This document shows, piece after piece, positions 44,920 to 53,698 of a stretch of DNA of 64,000 nt (position 1 is the stretch's first letter; each line of letters opens with the position of its first letter). Made by a program: the position numbers and the translations under genes. Under the pieces are notes generated by a model that searched no databases, had not been told where the DNA came from, and was given only the letters and a program-made list of their open reading frames with translations. The DNA is taken from the NCBI RefSeq assembly GCF_900108305.1, contig NZ_FNUX01000012.1:1-64000 (forward strand), written 5' to 3'. This DNA comes from Nitrosomonas ureae (GTDB taxonomy: Bacteria > Pseudomonadota > Gammaproteobacteria > Burkholderiales > Nitrosomonadaceae).

Positions 44920-45173
44920 TTAAGCAGCCAGTAGATTGACATAGTATTGCTGCGTAAATTGTGCTGGTGACAAATATCCCAGTCTTTTCTGTTTTCTCTG
45001 TCGGTTATAGAAGATTCTATATATTCGGTAATCTCCCGAATGGCTTGTTGCCGTGTTTTGAATCTCCGATGATGCACCAGCTCGGTTTTAAGTATTCCCC
45101 AGAAACTTTCCATCGGTGCATTATCATAGCAGTCACCCTTGCGACTCATAGATGCGGTCATGCCAGTAAGCAT
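44920..45173 (-). pseudogene. IS3-family transposase OrfB, C-terminal fragment
   Basis: The minus strand reads [19 protein letters not shown], with the last Glu of the DDE triad, then [15 protein letters not shown] and EYIE. After a frameshift near 45012 it continues [19 protein letters not shown] and ends LLAA at the TAA at 44920. The upstream part with the two Asp is missing. The flanking bases 44873-44919 probably contain one IS end. The relic starts just after the DUF3426 gene. Confidence 0.85.
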
Positions 45174-45317
45174 ACCGAAAACCTGAGAAGTATTTCCAAT
45201 TAGCTATAAATAGCTCATTCCAATCAGTAAGTGCTATACCTTAAGTGTCATACCGTATATAAATCATTAGGTTAAGTTGTTAGCATAAATACTCACCCAC
45301 TTATTTGGAGGTGTATC

Positions 45318-45431
45318 ATGTCAACACAAATCTCTCATTATCATAAAACTGACCGCGTCAATGTCCCCGTGATGTATTATGTTTTGATATATGGTCAGAT
45401 AATTGCAGGCCTGATTTTGTGGAGCATATAA
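45318..45431 (+). CDS. Small membrane protein, 37 residues
   Basis: The ATG follows a very good Shine-Dalgarno (TTTGGAGG, six bases). The frame reads MSTQISHYHKTDRVNVPVMY and ends in a hydrophobic helix (VLIYGQIIAGLILWSI). A hairpin follows at 45447-45476. Ribosome site, helix and hairpin make it a likely real gene. I recognise no family. Confidence 0.6.
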   Translation: MSTQISHYHKTDRVNVPVMYYVLIYGQIIAGLILWSI

Positions 45432-45446
45432 GTATTTTTAACCACC

Positions 45447-45476
45447 CCTATAAACCCGTCCCGGCGGGTTTATAGG
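45447..45476. terminator. Strong hairpin after the small membrane protein
   Basis: CCTATAAACCCG pairs perfectly with CGGGTTTATAGG around a six-base loop. No T-run follows on the plus strand, so Rho-independent termination is not certain; it may act as an mRNA 3' stabiliser. Confidence 0.6.
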
Positions 45477-45667
45477 CACGCAATCGAGCAGAGAGCATTT
45501 TTATAAATTCGGATAATAATAATTCATCAGGTTCTTTGTGTTTATTTCTTCAATTACTCTTTGCCCATACATCTTCGGAACAAATGGCGTTTTTCTTCGG
45601 TCGTATGGCTTTATTCTTAGCGAATCGGTTATAGTGGGCCATTTATTCGCTGCAAAACAAAAAAATC

Positions 45668-46198
45668 ATGCTGATGAAAACCATGAAATCCAAAATCCTT
45701 CATCCATTATTTATTTTTCCCAAAAAACCGGCATGGGTACTGGTGCTGGGATTCTTAATCTGCGCTCAGGCTTATTCTACTGAATCATTGAGTATCAGGC
45801 CACAGGAAACCCCCGATGCCTGCAACACGGATTTCCCGCAAATCAGGGTGACCGTTCATGGCATTGAACCACACGGTGTATTGAACGTTGAGTTGTATGA
45901 TGATCCGGATCATTTTCTTTTTAAAAAGGGACGCAAGCGCAAGGTTCGCGCGCCTGCGGAAGAGGGATCACAGCAAGTCTGTATCAACCTCGAACAGCCG
46001 GGAACCTACGCCGTGGCGGCCTATCATGATCTGGATGGGAATCGTAAATTAAAAAGGCAGTGGAATCTGTTACCAAGCGAACCGTTTGGCTTATCAAACA
46101 ATCCTGAGCGGCACGTGGGCTTTCCGAAATTCAGCGATTCCGCATTTACTGCAACTGGCCTGGGTGCGGATATTGTGATCAATCTGAAACAGCCTTGA
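45668..46198 (+). CDS. DUF2141 exported protein
   Basis: The 176-residue protein has a signal sequence (about residues 20-36, WVLVLGFLICAQAYS) and the DUF2141 pattern: IRVTVHGIEPHGVLNVELYD, then YAVAAYHDLDGNRKLKR, then PFGLSNNPE. These periplasmic or outer-membrane-associated proteins have no known function. It meets the next gene within a few bases, suggesting co-transcription. Confidence 0.85.
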   Translation: MLMKTMKSKILHPLFIFPKKPAWVLVLGFLICAQAYSTESLSIRPQETPDACNTDFPQIRVTVHGIEPHGVLNVELYDDPDHFLFKKGRKRKVRAPAEEGSQQVCINLEQPGTYAVAAYHDLDGNRKLKRQWNLLPSEPFGLSNNPERHVGFPKFSDSAFTATGLGADIVINLKQP

Positions 46199-46209
46199 TT
46201 CATCGTGCC

Positions 46210-47037
46210 ATGCGCATGCTGCTGAATCTGCTCTTTTCGCTGTTTGTTGCATATCTTGCGATGGTTTTATTGGTTTATCTGGGTCAATCCCGTTTGGTGT
46301 ATTTTCCCGACAAGCAACTCAGCAATACGCCGGCTATGTTCGGCCTGGATTATTCATCCATGAGCATCGTCACCGCTGATGGCGAAACACTGCATGGATG
46401 GTGGGTACCTGTGCCGGATGCCACAGGCACGGTATTGTTTTTCCACGGCAACGCCGGAAATATTTCCCATCGCATCAATTATCTGACCATGTTCAAGCGG
46501 TTGGGCTATAACACCCTATTGTTTGATTACCGGGGTTATGGCCAGAGCAGCGGAGCTCCGTCGGAATCCGGCACCTATCTGGATGCCCAGGCCGCCTGGC
46601 AGTATTTGACCGTAACGCAAAAGATCGCACCTGAACAGATCGTATTGTTTGGCGAATCGCTTGGTGGCGCGATGGCAGCCTGGCTGGCTGCGCGCGAGAA
46701 GCCCGGCCTGCTGGCGCTGGCGTCGACGTTCACCTCGGTTTCCGATCTGGCCACGCAAATATATCCCTTCTTGCCGGTACGCTGGATCAATCGCTTTGAA
46801 TACAACACGCTGGGATCATTGCAATCGGTAACTTGCCCGGTTTTTATCGCACATAGCCCGCAAGATGAAATCGTCCCGTTTCAGCATGGTCAACGATTAT
46901 TCCAAGCGGCTTCCGGGGCGAAACAATTTTTAACCCTGCAAGGTGGCCACAATAACGGATTTGTTTTTATGCAGCCTGTATGGCAAAAAGCTCTGGGAAC
47001 ATTTATGGATGAACATCTGAAATCACCCACGGATTAG
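46210..47037 (+). CDS. Membrane-anchored alpha/beta hydrolase
   Basis: The 275-residue hydrolase has an N-terminal membrane anchor (LLFSLFVAYLAMVLLVYL) and a complete alpha/beta-hydrolase core. The oxyanion motif is FFHGNAGN, the nucleophile elbow is FGESLGGA, the Asp is in SPQDEIVPF and the His in GGHNNGF. It belongs to the BEM46/YfhR group of serine hydrolases with unknown substrate. The ATG at 46210 is 12 bases after the DUF2141 stop. Confidence 0.88.
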   Translation: MRMLLNLLFSLFVAYLAMVLLVYLGQSRLVYFPDKQLSNTPAMFGLDYSSMSIVTADGETLHGWWVPVPDATGTVLFFHGNAGNISHRINYLTMFKRLGYNTLLFDYRGYGQSSGAPSESGTYLDAQAAWQYLTVTQKIAPEQIVLFGESLGGAMAAWLAAREKPGLLALASTFTSVSDLATQIYPFLPVRWINRFEYNTLGSLQSVTCPVFIAHSPQDEIVPFQHGQRLFQAASGAKQFLTLQGGHNNGFVFMQPVWQKALGTFMDEHLKSPTD

Positions 47038-47071
47038 CTCGATTTTGCAATAGATAAAAGACAACTTACCC

Positions 47072-47602
47072 ATGACTCGTGAAACACCCGATTTTGATCA
47101 TGATCAAGACCTTTTCGATCTCGCCGTACGCGTCGGGGAGAATCTTATGCAGCGCGGATGGATGCTGGTAACAGCCGAATCCTGCACCGGCGGTTGGGTG
47201 GGCCAGGCGGTTACTGCGGTGGCGGGCAGTTCAATCTGGTACGATCGAGGCTTTATCACGTATAGCAACAGATCCAAATGCGAAATGCTGGGAGTGCAAT
47301 CCGCACTCCTGGATCAATTTGGCGCCGTATCGCCGCAAACCGCACAAGCGATGGTCACCGGAGCGCTTACCCGAAGCCATGCGCAAATAGGTTTATCCAT
47401 TACCGGCATTGCCGGGCCTGCCGGCGGGACAGCCAAAAAACCGGTGGGAATGGTATGTTTTGCCTGGGCGAGCAAGGATGGTTCGGTGCAACACGAAACT
47501 CATCACTTCAAGGGTAACCGTGAAAGCATCCGGCGTTCGGCAGTAACTACTGCCTTACGGGGCATATTGCATTTATTGGACAATGCCATTGTTATGGCAT
47601 GA
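47072..47602 (+). CDS. pncC: CinA-family nicotinamide-nucleotide amidohydrolase
   Basis: The 176-residue protein is the stand-alone CinA C-terminal domain, which deamidates NMN in NAD recycling. Motifs: TAESCTGGWVGQAVTAVAGSS, YSNRSKCEMLGV, AVSPQTAQAM, SITGIAGPAGGTAKKPVG and FKGNRESIRRSAV. Length is standard for PncC. It converges on the RTX gene with a hairpin between them. Confidence 0.93.
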   Translation: MTRETPDFDHDQDLFDLAVRVGENLMQRGWMLVTAESCTGGWVGQAVTAVAGSSIWYDRGFITYSNRSKCEMLGVQSALLDQFGAVSPQTAQAMVTGALTRSHAQIGLSITGIAGPAGGTAKKPVGMVCFAWASKDGSVQHETHHFKGNRESIRRSAVTTALRGILHLLDNAIVMA

Positions 47603-47620
47603 TGTTCTAGCGGTAAAAAT

Positions 47621-47649
47621 ACTGAGGGTACCTTGCGAATACCCTCAGT
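47621..47649. terminator. Hairpin between pncC and the RTX gene
   Basis: ACTGAGGGTA and TACCCTCAGT pair perfectly around a nine-base loop. The convergent genes on both sides fit a bidirectional terminator; T-runs are weak. Confidence 0.6.
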
Positions 47650-47701
47650 ATCATCGTCAAGCATTACCGTGAAAACCAGCAGCAATGCCGGGAACAGGAT
47701 T

Positions 47702-50700
47702 TTAAATGATTACAAAGTCAGCGGCTGTTAACGCAGGTATTCCCGTCAGTGTTGCAAAAGCCACTTGTGCGCCGGCACCATTGCCGTCGGCATCGTAATA
47801 AAGATTTCCATTGGCGGTGTTATAAATCAGGAAATCATTACTATCCAAAGCAACTGCGCCCGGGCCGGATACCAGCGTATTCGCGGGAATAGCGCCTGTG
47901 GCAGCAAACTTGGTAAAAATGGCATTCTCCAAGCGGATAGTGTCATCAGCCACGTTAAAATCCGCAAGCGTATCGACATTGGTAGTCGCATTCAGCGCGG
48001 TATTGAATACGATGAAATCAGAACCCGTACCCCCGGAAATATTGTCGGAACCTGCAGCTCCATTCAGGACATCATTCCCGATTCCCCCGTTGATGGTGTT
48101 GTTTGCGCCATTGCCAGTAATCGTGTTGGCGAGTGCGTTGCCGATCCCCGTTGTTGCAGGCCCGGCCAAAAGAAGATTCTCAACATTCGCACCCAGCGTA
48201 TGATTTGCTACATAACTGATCACCAGATCGGTACCGCCGCCGACCGCTTCGGAATACGTATCGCCTGCATTCTCGACGATAAAGGTATCGTTACCTCCTC
48301 CGCCCACCATGCTGTCATTGCCATCGCCGCCATTGAATATGTCATTGCCGGCACCGCCTGTAAAAGCATCCCTGAACTGCGTACCCTGAAAAATATCATT
48401 TCCGGAAGTCCCTGCGATTGCAATCGGTGCTGCAGGAGCGACGCTCTCATTATCAATGATTGTTGCACTGGCCGAGGCGTTACCGATCGTTGCATTGACC
48501 GCGCCACTCAAGTTGAGTGTAAAGTTCTCCTGCGCTTCCGCAATGATATCGTCAACCAAGGCAACGCGGACAATTTTGGATACTTCACCGGGTGTAAAAG
48601 CCAAGGTTCCGGAGGCATGAACATAATCCGTTCCGGAACCGGCCGTCCCTGCAGCAGTACTGTAATTTACACGAGCACCGCCAGCACTGGGTGCTGCCAG
48701 CGTAATCTGGAAGTCAATAAATCCTTTATCTTCGGATGCAGCGACATTGGCGACATTGATCACGGGCGAAGCCACTGCAGCCCTATCATTGCCAGCTATA
48801 ATGACATGTCCGCGCCCGTCTCCCACCGTCATGCCAACCGGGTTGCTTAATGTCACATCAAATAGCTCCGCATCTTCAACCGCATTATCGTTCAACAGGC
48901 CAAATGTAACCGTTTTAGCTGTTTCACCTGGCGCGAACGCCACCGTGCCGATGTGCAGATTGCGAAAATCACTGCCATTGTTAGCCGTTACATTCTGCCC
49001 TGCCACATTAACCTTCGCGCCGCTGACGCTGGGTTTATCGAGAATAATAGTGACGGTTGCCGTCTGGTCGGTTTCATCCACAACAGTGTCAGTAATTCTT
49101 GCGACAGGCACACCAGAGGTTGCATCATTGTCGATGATGGTGCCAAATGCCGTAGCATCGGCTAAGATCGCATTGGCGCTGGGTGAAGATAGATTGAGTT
49201 CAAAGTTCTCGATCGCTTCAGCGATTGAACCGTTTGACATCGTGACCCGTACCGTCTTAACCATCTCTCCCGGTGCAAAATTCAGCGTTCCCGACGTAAA
49301 CACAAAATCCTGATTACCCCCATAAGTGGCGGTATTCAAATCCGTGCGGTAATTGACGGTCACAGGATTGATATTCGGCGCATCCAGGCGCACCAGAAAA
49401 TCCGCATAGGCTTGCAACTCATCGACAAAAATATCGTCGACGGAAATCCTCGAGTTGCTCACCGCGGCTGCATCGTTTTCAAAAATGATCGCAGTGCCAA
49501 TAGCATCCAGCGTGGTGGCGTTGGTCAGCGCGGACAACGCCAGATTGAACGATTCGGAGGCTTCAAATGCTGCGTTGTTGATCAACGTGACTTTCACCGT
49601 TTTGGCGGTCTCGCCCGGCGCAAATTTAAGCGAACCATTCGTGGCGACAAAGTCCGAGCCCGCCAGAGCGGTGCCATTCTGCGTGGCATAGTTCATCGAA
49701 ACCACGCTGGTCGATGGCCGGTCAAGCGCGATGACAAAAGTGGCTTCCTTCGTCGCTTCGTCTACGGTAAAGTCATTGATCGACACCACCGGCGTGCCCG
49801 ACGGCGCATCATTATCGAAAATCGTTCCAAGCGCGGATGCGTCAACAATGATTGCATTGGCGCTGGGTGAAGATAGATTGAGTTCAAAGTTCTCGATCGC
49901 TTCAGCGATTGAACCGTTTGACATCGTGACCCGTACCGTCTTAACCATCTCTCCCGGTGCAAAATTCAGCGTTCCCGACGTAAACACAAAATCCTGATTA
50001 CCCCCATAAGTGGCGGTATTCAAATCCGTGCGGTAATTGACGGTCACAGGATTGATATTCGGCGCATCCAGGCGCACCAGAAAATCCGCATAGGCTTGCA
50101 ACTCATCGACAAAAATATCGTCGACGGAAATCCTCGAGTTGCTCACCGCGGCTGCATCGTTTTCAAAAATGATCGCAGTGCCAATAGCATCCAGCGTGGT
50201 GGCGTTGGTCAGCGCGGACAACGCCAGATTGAACGATTCGGAGGCCTCAAATGCTGCGTTGTTGATCAACGTGACTTTCACCGTTTTGGCGGTCTCGCCC
50301 GGCGCAAATTTAAGCGAACCATTCGTGGCGACAAAGTCCGAGCCCGCCAGAGCGGTGCCATTCTGCGTGGCATAGTTCATCGAAACCACGCTGGTCGATG
50401 GCCGGTCAAGCGCGATGACAAAAGTGGCTTCCTTCGTCGCTTCGTCTACGGTAAAGTCATTGATCGACACCACCGGCGTGCCCGACGGCGCATCGTTATC
50501 GAAAATCGTTCCAAGCGCGGATGCGTCAACAATGATTGCATTGGCGCTGGGTGAAGATAGATTGAGTTCAAAGTTCTCGATCGCTTCAGCAATTGCATTA
50601 TTGGTGATCGAAACACTGACAGTTTTAGATACCTCACCGGGATTAAAGGTTAAGGTCCCCGATGTAAATACAAAATCCTGGTTACCGCCATAAGTGGCAG

Positions 50701-50824
50701 TATTTAGGTCTGTGCGGTAATTAACAGTGACCGGAGCGGCATTTGCGACATCCAGCCATACGATAAAATTTGCGGTTGCATTGGTTTCATCAACAAAAAC
50801 ATCATCAACTCGAATCGTCGTCAT
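47702..50824 (-). CDS. Large Calx-beta/RTX calcium-binding protein, probable type I secretion substrate
   Basis: The 1040-residue protein has no N-terminal signal. The first about 760 residues are seven Calx-beta domains of roughly 110 residues (each with DDVFVDE- or NDFTVDE-type starts and FEASESFNLALS/IENFELNLSSP ends). Then come RTX nonapeptide repeats (GGAGNDIFNGGDGNDSMVGG, GNGANNTINGGIGND) and a C-terminal region rich in hydrophobic and acidic residues, typical of type I secretion. Calcium folds such proteins outside the cell; adhesion is a usual role. No ABC exporter is nearby. Domains 2-3 and 4-5 are almost identical because of a recent DNA duplication. AAGGA precedes the ATG. Confidence 0.88.
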   Translation of the reverse strand: MTTIRVDDVFVDETNATANFIVWLDVANAAPVTVNYRTDLNTATYGGNQDFVFTSGTLTFNPGEVSKTVSVSITNNAIAEAIENFELNLSSPSANAIIVDASALGTIFDNDAPSGTPVVSINDFTVDEATKEATFVIALDRPSTSVVSMNYATQNGTALAGSDFVATNGSLKFAPGETAKTVKVTLINNAAFEASESFNLALSALTNATTLDAIGTAIIFENDAAAVSNSRISVDDIFVDELQAYADFLVRLDAPNINPVTVNYRTDLNTATYGGNQDFVFTSGTLNFAPGEMVKTVRVTMSNGSIAEAIENFELNLSSPSANAIIVDASALGTIFDNDAPSGTPVVSINDFTVDEATKEATFVIALDRPSTSVVSMNYATQNGTALAGSDFVATNGSLKFAPGETAKTVKVTLINNAAFEASESFNLALSALTNATTLDAIGTAIIFENDAAAVSNSRISVDDIFVDELQAYADFLVRLDAPNINPVTVNYRTDLNTATYGGNQDFVFTSGTLNFAPGEMVKTVRVTMSNGSIAEAIENFELNLSSPSANAILADATAFGTIIDNDATSGVPVARITDTVVDETDQTATVTIILDKPSVSGAKVNVAGQNVTANNGSDFRNLHIGTVAFAPGETAKTVTFGLLNDNAVEDAELFDVTLSNPVGMTVGDGRGHVIIAGNDRAAVASPVINVANVAASEDKGFIDFQITLAAPSAGGARVNYSTAAGTAGSGTDYVHASGTLAFTPGEVSKIVRVALVDDIIAEAQENFTLNLSGAVNATIGNASASATIIDNESVAPAAPIAIAGTSGNDIFQGTQFRDAFTGGAGNDIFNGGDGNDSMVGGGGNDTFIVENAGDTYSEAVGGGTDLVISYVANHTLGANVENLLLAGPATTGIGNALANTITGNGANNTINGGIGNDVLNGAAGSDNISGGTGSDFIVFNTALNATTNVDTLADFNVADDTIRLENAIFTKFAATGAIPANTLVSGPGAVALDSNDFLIYNTANGNLYYDADGNGAGAQVAFATLTGIPALTAADFVII
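49173..50588. repeat. 684-base tandem duplication inside the Calx-beta gene
   Basis: Positions 49173-49904 repeat at an offset of 684 bases with very few differences (for example T/C at 49585/50269 and A/G near 49811/50495). One unit codes for 228 residues, two Calx-beta domains. About 2.07 units are present, with a partial third edge. The near identity shows a recent duplication or gene conversion. Confidence 0.9.
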
Positions 50825-51248
50825 TTTTATTATCCTTATAAAATTTATCAGGCGCTATCGTTGAAATCGCCTTTTTATTAGTCTTTGGCTACAGCATGTC
50901 TTGGACCAAATTCCAGCCGCGACTGCCATACCTGCTTATTCCATTTGTAATGGAACAAGATGAAATCTTAGCACTGAATTCAGTTGAAAATACAATTTTT
51001 GGAGGGGCGTTCGAAAATAAATATATCGATGTTTTCATTGATATATTTATTTTATGAAGCGTACTGGAGGAACTCAGGAACTCATCAAAGTGATCCATGA
51101 TCAGGGCGACCAAAAATAGTCTGATGCGACGGTTACTTTAAAGGCGATCGTAAAACAATCAGGCATCAAGCAGTAGCTTTACCGTTATACATAAACAGCG
51201 TGCAATTACTGATAATGCAATGACCGTATCTTAAGACTAACCATGCAA
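50825..51248. other. Intergenic region upstream of the RTX gene
   Basis: This 424-base gap has no recognisable gene. It should contain the promoter of the RTX gene on its left side. Short frames here (such as minus 50889-51113) show no motif. Confidence 0.45.
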
Positions 51249-51869
51249 TCAGTGCCCACCTGATTGTTGGCCGGTCTGAGAGATCAGACGGTCACAGTAG
51301 GCAATAGCCAAGGCTGAAAGCAAGAACGCCATATGTATTCCGGTTTGCGCAATCAACGTCTTTTCGTCATAAGCACTGGCGTTGATGAACGTTTTCAGAA
51401 GGTGTATCGACGAAATACCGATGATGGCGGTTGCCAGCTTGACCTTCAGCACGGACGCATTGACATGCGACAGCCATTCCGGCTGATCGGGATGCCCCTC
51501 CAGATTCATGCGCGACACAAAGGTTTCATAACCGCCGATAATCACCATGATCAGCAGATTCGAGATCATGACAACATCGATCAGCCCCAATACGACAAGC
51601 ATAATGGCCGTTTCAGTCAGTTTCTCCGGCCTATCGGCACCTTTAATCGTAACGGTATCGAGAATATGCTGTAACGCGCTTTTATTTCCCATCACGGCAC
51701 CGATGAGATCCACCAGCTCGACCCAGAAATGAAACACATAAATGCATTGCGCCAGCACCAACCCAAGATATAAGGGCAGCTGCAACCAACGGGTGAGAAA
51801 CAAAAATTTCGCTATCGGATGAATTCGCCTTACCGGCCGTCCTGGTAAATTATTTTCCATATCTTTCAT
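51249..51869 (-). CDS. UPF0114 (YqhA-like) membrane protein
   Basis: The 206-residue protein has four membrane segments and the UPF0114 signature: FLFLTRWLQLPLYLGLVLAQ, LIDVVMISNLLIMVIIGGYE, then LKVKLATAIIGISSIHLL. The N-terminal tail is polar and longer than in E. coli YqhA. Function is unknown. Confidence 0.9.
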   Translation of the reverse strand: MKDMENNLPGRPVRRIHPIAKFLFLTRWLQLPLYLGLVLAQCIYVFHFWVELVDLIGAVMGNKSALQHILDTVTIKGADRPEKLTETAIMLVVLGLIDVVMISNLLIMVIIGGYETFVSRMNLEGHPDQPEWLSHVNASVLKVKLATAIIGISSIHLLKTFINASAYDEKTLIAQTGIHMAFLLSALAIAYCDRLISQTGQQSGGH

Positions 51870-51977
51870 TGTTCATTCAAAAGTGCGCAAGATTATCATA
51901 GCGACGGTTAAAACAAAATTCAGTCTCTTCAAAACCAATCTTTGTCCGAAATTTGGTGTTGCGGTTCAATAACTCGG

Positions 51978-52007
51978 TAGGATGTGCCGATCGCAAGAAG
52001 GCGCATC
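51978..52007. repeat. REP-like element, left of the RAYT gene
   Basis: The 30 bases beginning TAGGATGTGCCGATCGCAAG form the inverted counterpart of the element at 52580-52609, with three or four mismatches. Together they flank the RAYT gene as an inverted pair. Confidence 0.75.
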
Positions 52008-52014
52008 GAATGTA

Positions 52015-52545
52015 TTATTCAAGCCCCTCAACATCATAGTCCTCACGATTTCCCCAATTTTCGGGATAGACGCCTTGTTCGACATACCGATGAAAACTGG
52101 AATAAGGCCAATCACTGACTCTTTTAGCCCAGCCATGTTTAACAGGATTCCAATGAATATAATCAATGTGCCGGTTAAAATCATTTTGGTCACGTAACAG
52201 ATGTTCCCAAAATCGACGTTACCATATTCCTCTTTCCCGGCGGGACTTCCGGCTGGCGGAAATTCTTTCTCCTTTGGCTACGTGACGGGAAAAGCAACTT
52301 TTCAACAGTTTCCATCGGGTTGAAAAATCTGCATCGGTTTGCGGTAGCGTCCAGATACAGTGCAAGTGATCCGGTAAAATAACGACCACATTCATGCGAA
52401 AAGGGTAGCGCTGTTTGGTGTATTCAAATGCGCTGCGCAGTAAATCGATTTTCTCCACTAATAGCCGATTGTTCTTGCGCTCGGCAAGATTGACCGTAAA
52501 AAACCAGGAACCTCCGGGAACATACACACGCCGGTATTCTGCCAT
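52015..52545 (-). pseudogene. REP-associated tyrosine transposase (RAYT) with a nonsense mutation
   Basis: The frame is open from MAEYRRVYVPGGSWFFTVNL through NVVVILPDHLHCIWTLP (the HUH-type HxH motif) to RRERGIW. It then meets a TAA at 52219-52221 and continues without shift as RRFWEHLLRDQNDFNRHIDY, IHWNPVKHGW and YPENWGNREDYDVEGLE to the stop at 52015. A single C-to-T change (CAA to TAA) is enough to explain it. RAYTs move or maintain REP sequences, and REP-like repeats lie on both sides here. Confidence 0.88.
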
Positions 52546-52579
52546 TTCGTTTGTTTCCCTGTTTTCACACGTTTTTGAT

Positions 52580-52609
52580 GATGCGCCTCCTTGCGGTCGG
52601 CACATCCTA
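52580..52609. repeat. REP-like element, right of the RAYT gene
   Basis: The element begins GATGCGCCTCCTTGCGGTCG and is the inverted partner of 51978-52007. It contains its own short stem (GCGCC and similar). Confidence 0.75.
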
Positions 52610-52622
52610 CCTGGCTCCAATT

Positions 52623-52733
52623 GTAGGTTGGGCTGACAAAGGAAGCCCAACATCTATCGCTTATCACGGAACGAACCCTTTGTTTTTACCGCTGTTTGAT
52701 GTTGGGTTTTCTCCGGCATCCCAACCTACCGCA
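52623..52733. repeat. Second REP-type inverted pair
   Basis: GTAGGTTGGGCTGACAAAGG at the left and the complementary TCCCAACCTAC at the right bracket inner AGCCCAACATC and GATGTTGGGTT. This is a different repeat family from the one that flanks the RAYT gene. Confidence 0.6.
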
Positions 52734-52744
52734 CTCGGAAAACA

Positions 52745-52776
52745 AAAAACCCGGAAATATCAGTCACCGGGTTTTT
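52745..52776 (-). terminator. Rho-independent terminator of mtkB
   Basis: Read on the minus strand, AAAAACCCGG pairs with CCGGGTTTTT around a 12-base loop, followed by TTGTTTT. It lies 26 bases after the mtkB stop. Confidence 0.8.
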
Positions 52777-52801
52777 ATTTTATCAACAACTACAATTACG
52801 A

Positions 52802-53689
52802 TCACAACTTCGCCAGCACTTCTGCCACCGTCTGCCCCATCAGCGATGGCGTCGGGCAGATCGTGACGCCGAGTTCTTTCAGCATTGCCACTTTCTCGGC
52901 GGCGCTTTCTCCGGCGGAGGAGATGATCGCACCGGCGTGGCCCATGCGGCGGCCTTCGGGTGCGGTAAGTCCGGCGATGTAGGCGACCAGCGGTTTGGTC
53001 ATGTGTTCCTTGGCGAATTTTCCGGCGTCGACTTCCTGCGGACCGCCGATTTCGCCGATCATCAGTGCGACTTTGGTTTCCGGGTCTTGTTCCAGTCGTT
53101 TCAGAATATCGCGGTGCGAACTGCCGGGGATCGGATCGCCGCCGATGCCGACCGATGTTGAAATACCAATACCGAGCAGACGCATTTGATCAGCCGCTTC
53201 GTAGCCCAGGGTGCCGGAGCGGCCAACCACGCCGACATTGCCGCGAATGTAGATATGACCTGGCATAATGCCAAGCATGGCACGGCCCGGGCTGATGGTG
53301 CCGGCGCAATTCGGGCCGGTCAGCAGCATACGTTCCATTTTCGGAAAGCGGCGCAGGAAATTCTTGACCGTCATCATGTCTTGCGTTGGGATGCCGTCGG
53401 TGATCGAAACGCAGTATTTGATTCCGGCATCGGCGGCTTCCATGATCGAATCCGCAGCGAAGGCCGGTGGCACGAAGACGATGCTGGCTTCCGCACCGAC
53501 TTGCTCGATCGCTTCCTTGACGGTGTTGAATACCGGCAATCCCAGATGCGTTTGCCCGCCTTTGCCGGGCGTAACGCCACCGACCACGTTGGAGCCGTAG
53601 TCAATCATTTCCTGAGCATGAAAGGTACCGATTCTTCCGGTAAAGCCTTGCACAATAATTTTTGTTTTTTCGTTGATTAATATGGCCAC
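52802..53689 (-). CDS. mtkB: Malate-CoA ligase (malate thiokinase) alpha subunit
   Basis: The 295-residue protein belongs to the succinyl-CoA synthetase alpha family. It has the CoA-binding KIIVQGFTGRIGTFHAQ, GKGGQTHLGLPVF, GPNCAGTISPG, and the phosphorylated His region GRRMGHAGAII (H near 251). Details match MtkB of methylotrophs: opening MAILINEKT, MLGIMPGHIYI and GISTSVGIGGDPI. MtkAB makes malyl-CoA from malate. The mcl gene next to it supports that over a succinate ligase role. It follows mtkA after nine bases. Confidence 0.85.
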   Translation of the reverse strand: MAILINEKTKIIVQGFTGRIGTFHAQEMIDYGSNVVGGVTPGKGGQTHLGLPVFNTVKEAIEQVGAEASIVFVPPAFAADSIMEAADAGIKYCVSITDGIPTQDMMTVKNFLRRFPKMERMLLTGPNCAGTISPGRAMLGIMPGHIYIRGNVGVVGRSGTLGYEAADQMRLLGIGISTSVGIGGDPIPGSSHRDILKRLEQDPETKVALMIGEIGGPQEVDAGKFAKEHMTKPLVAYIAGLTAPEGRRMGHAGAIISSAGESAAEKVAMLKELGVTICPTPSLMGQTVAEVLAKL

Positions 53690-53698
53690 TTTGAACTC

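Noticed and set aside
47765-48850. Long plus-strand frame of 361 codons opposite the RTX gene
   Set aside because: It is the antisense of repetitive Calx-beta and RTX codons, has no family features, and repeats with the same 684-base period as the real gene.
49173-50588. Direct repeats as a possible CRISPR array
   Set aside because: The unit is 684 bases, coding, and has no short spacer-repeat pattern.
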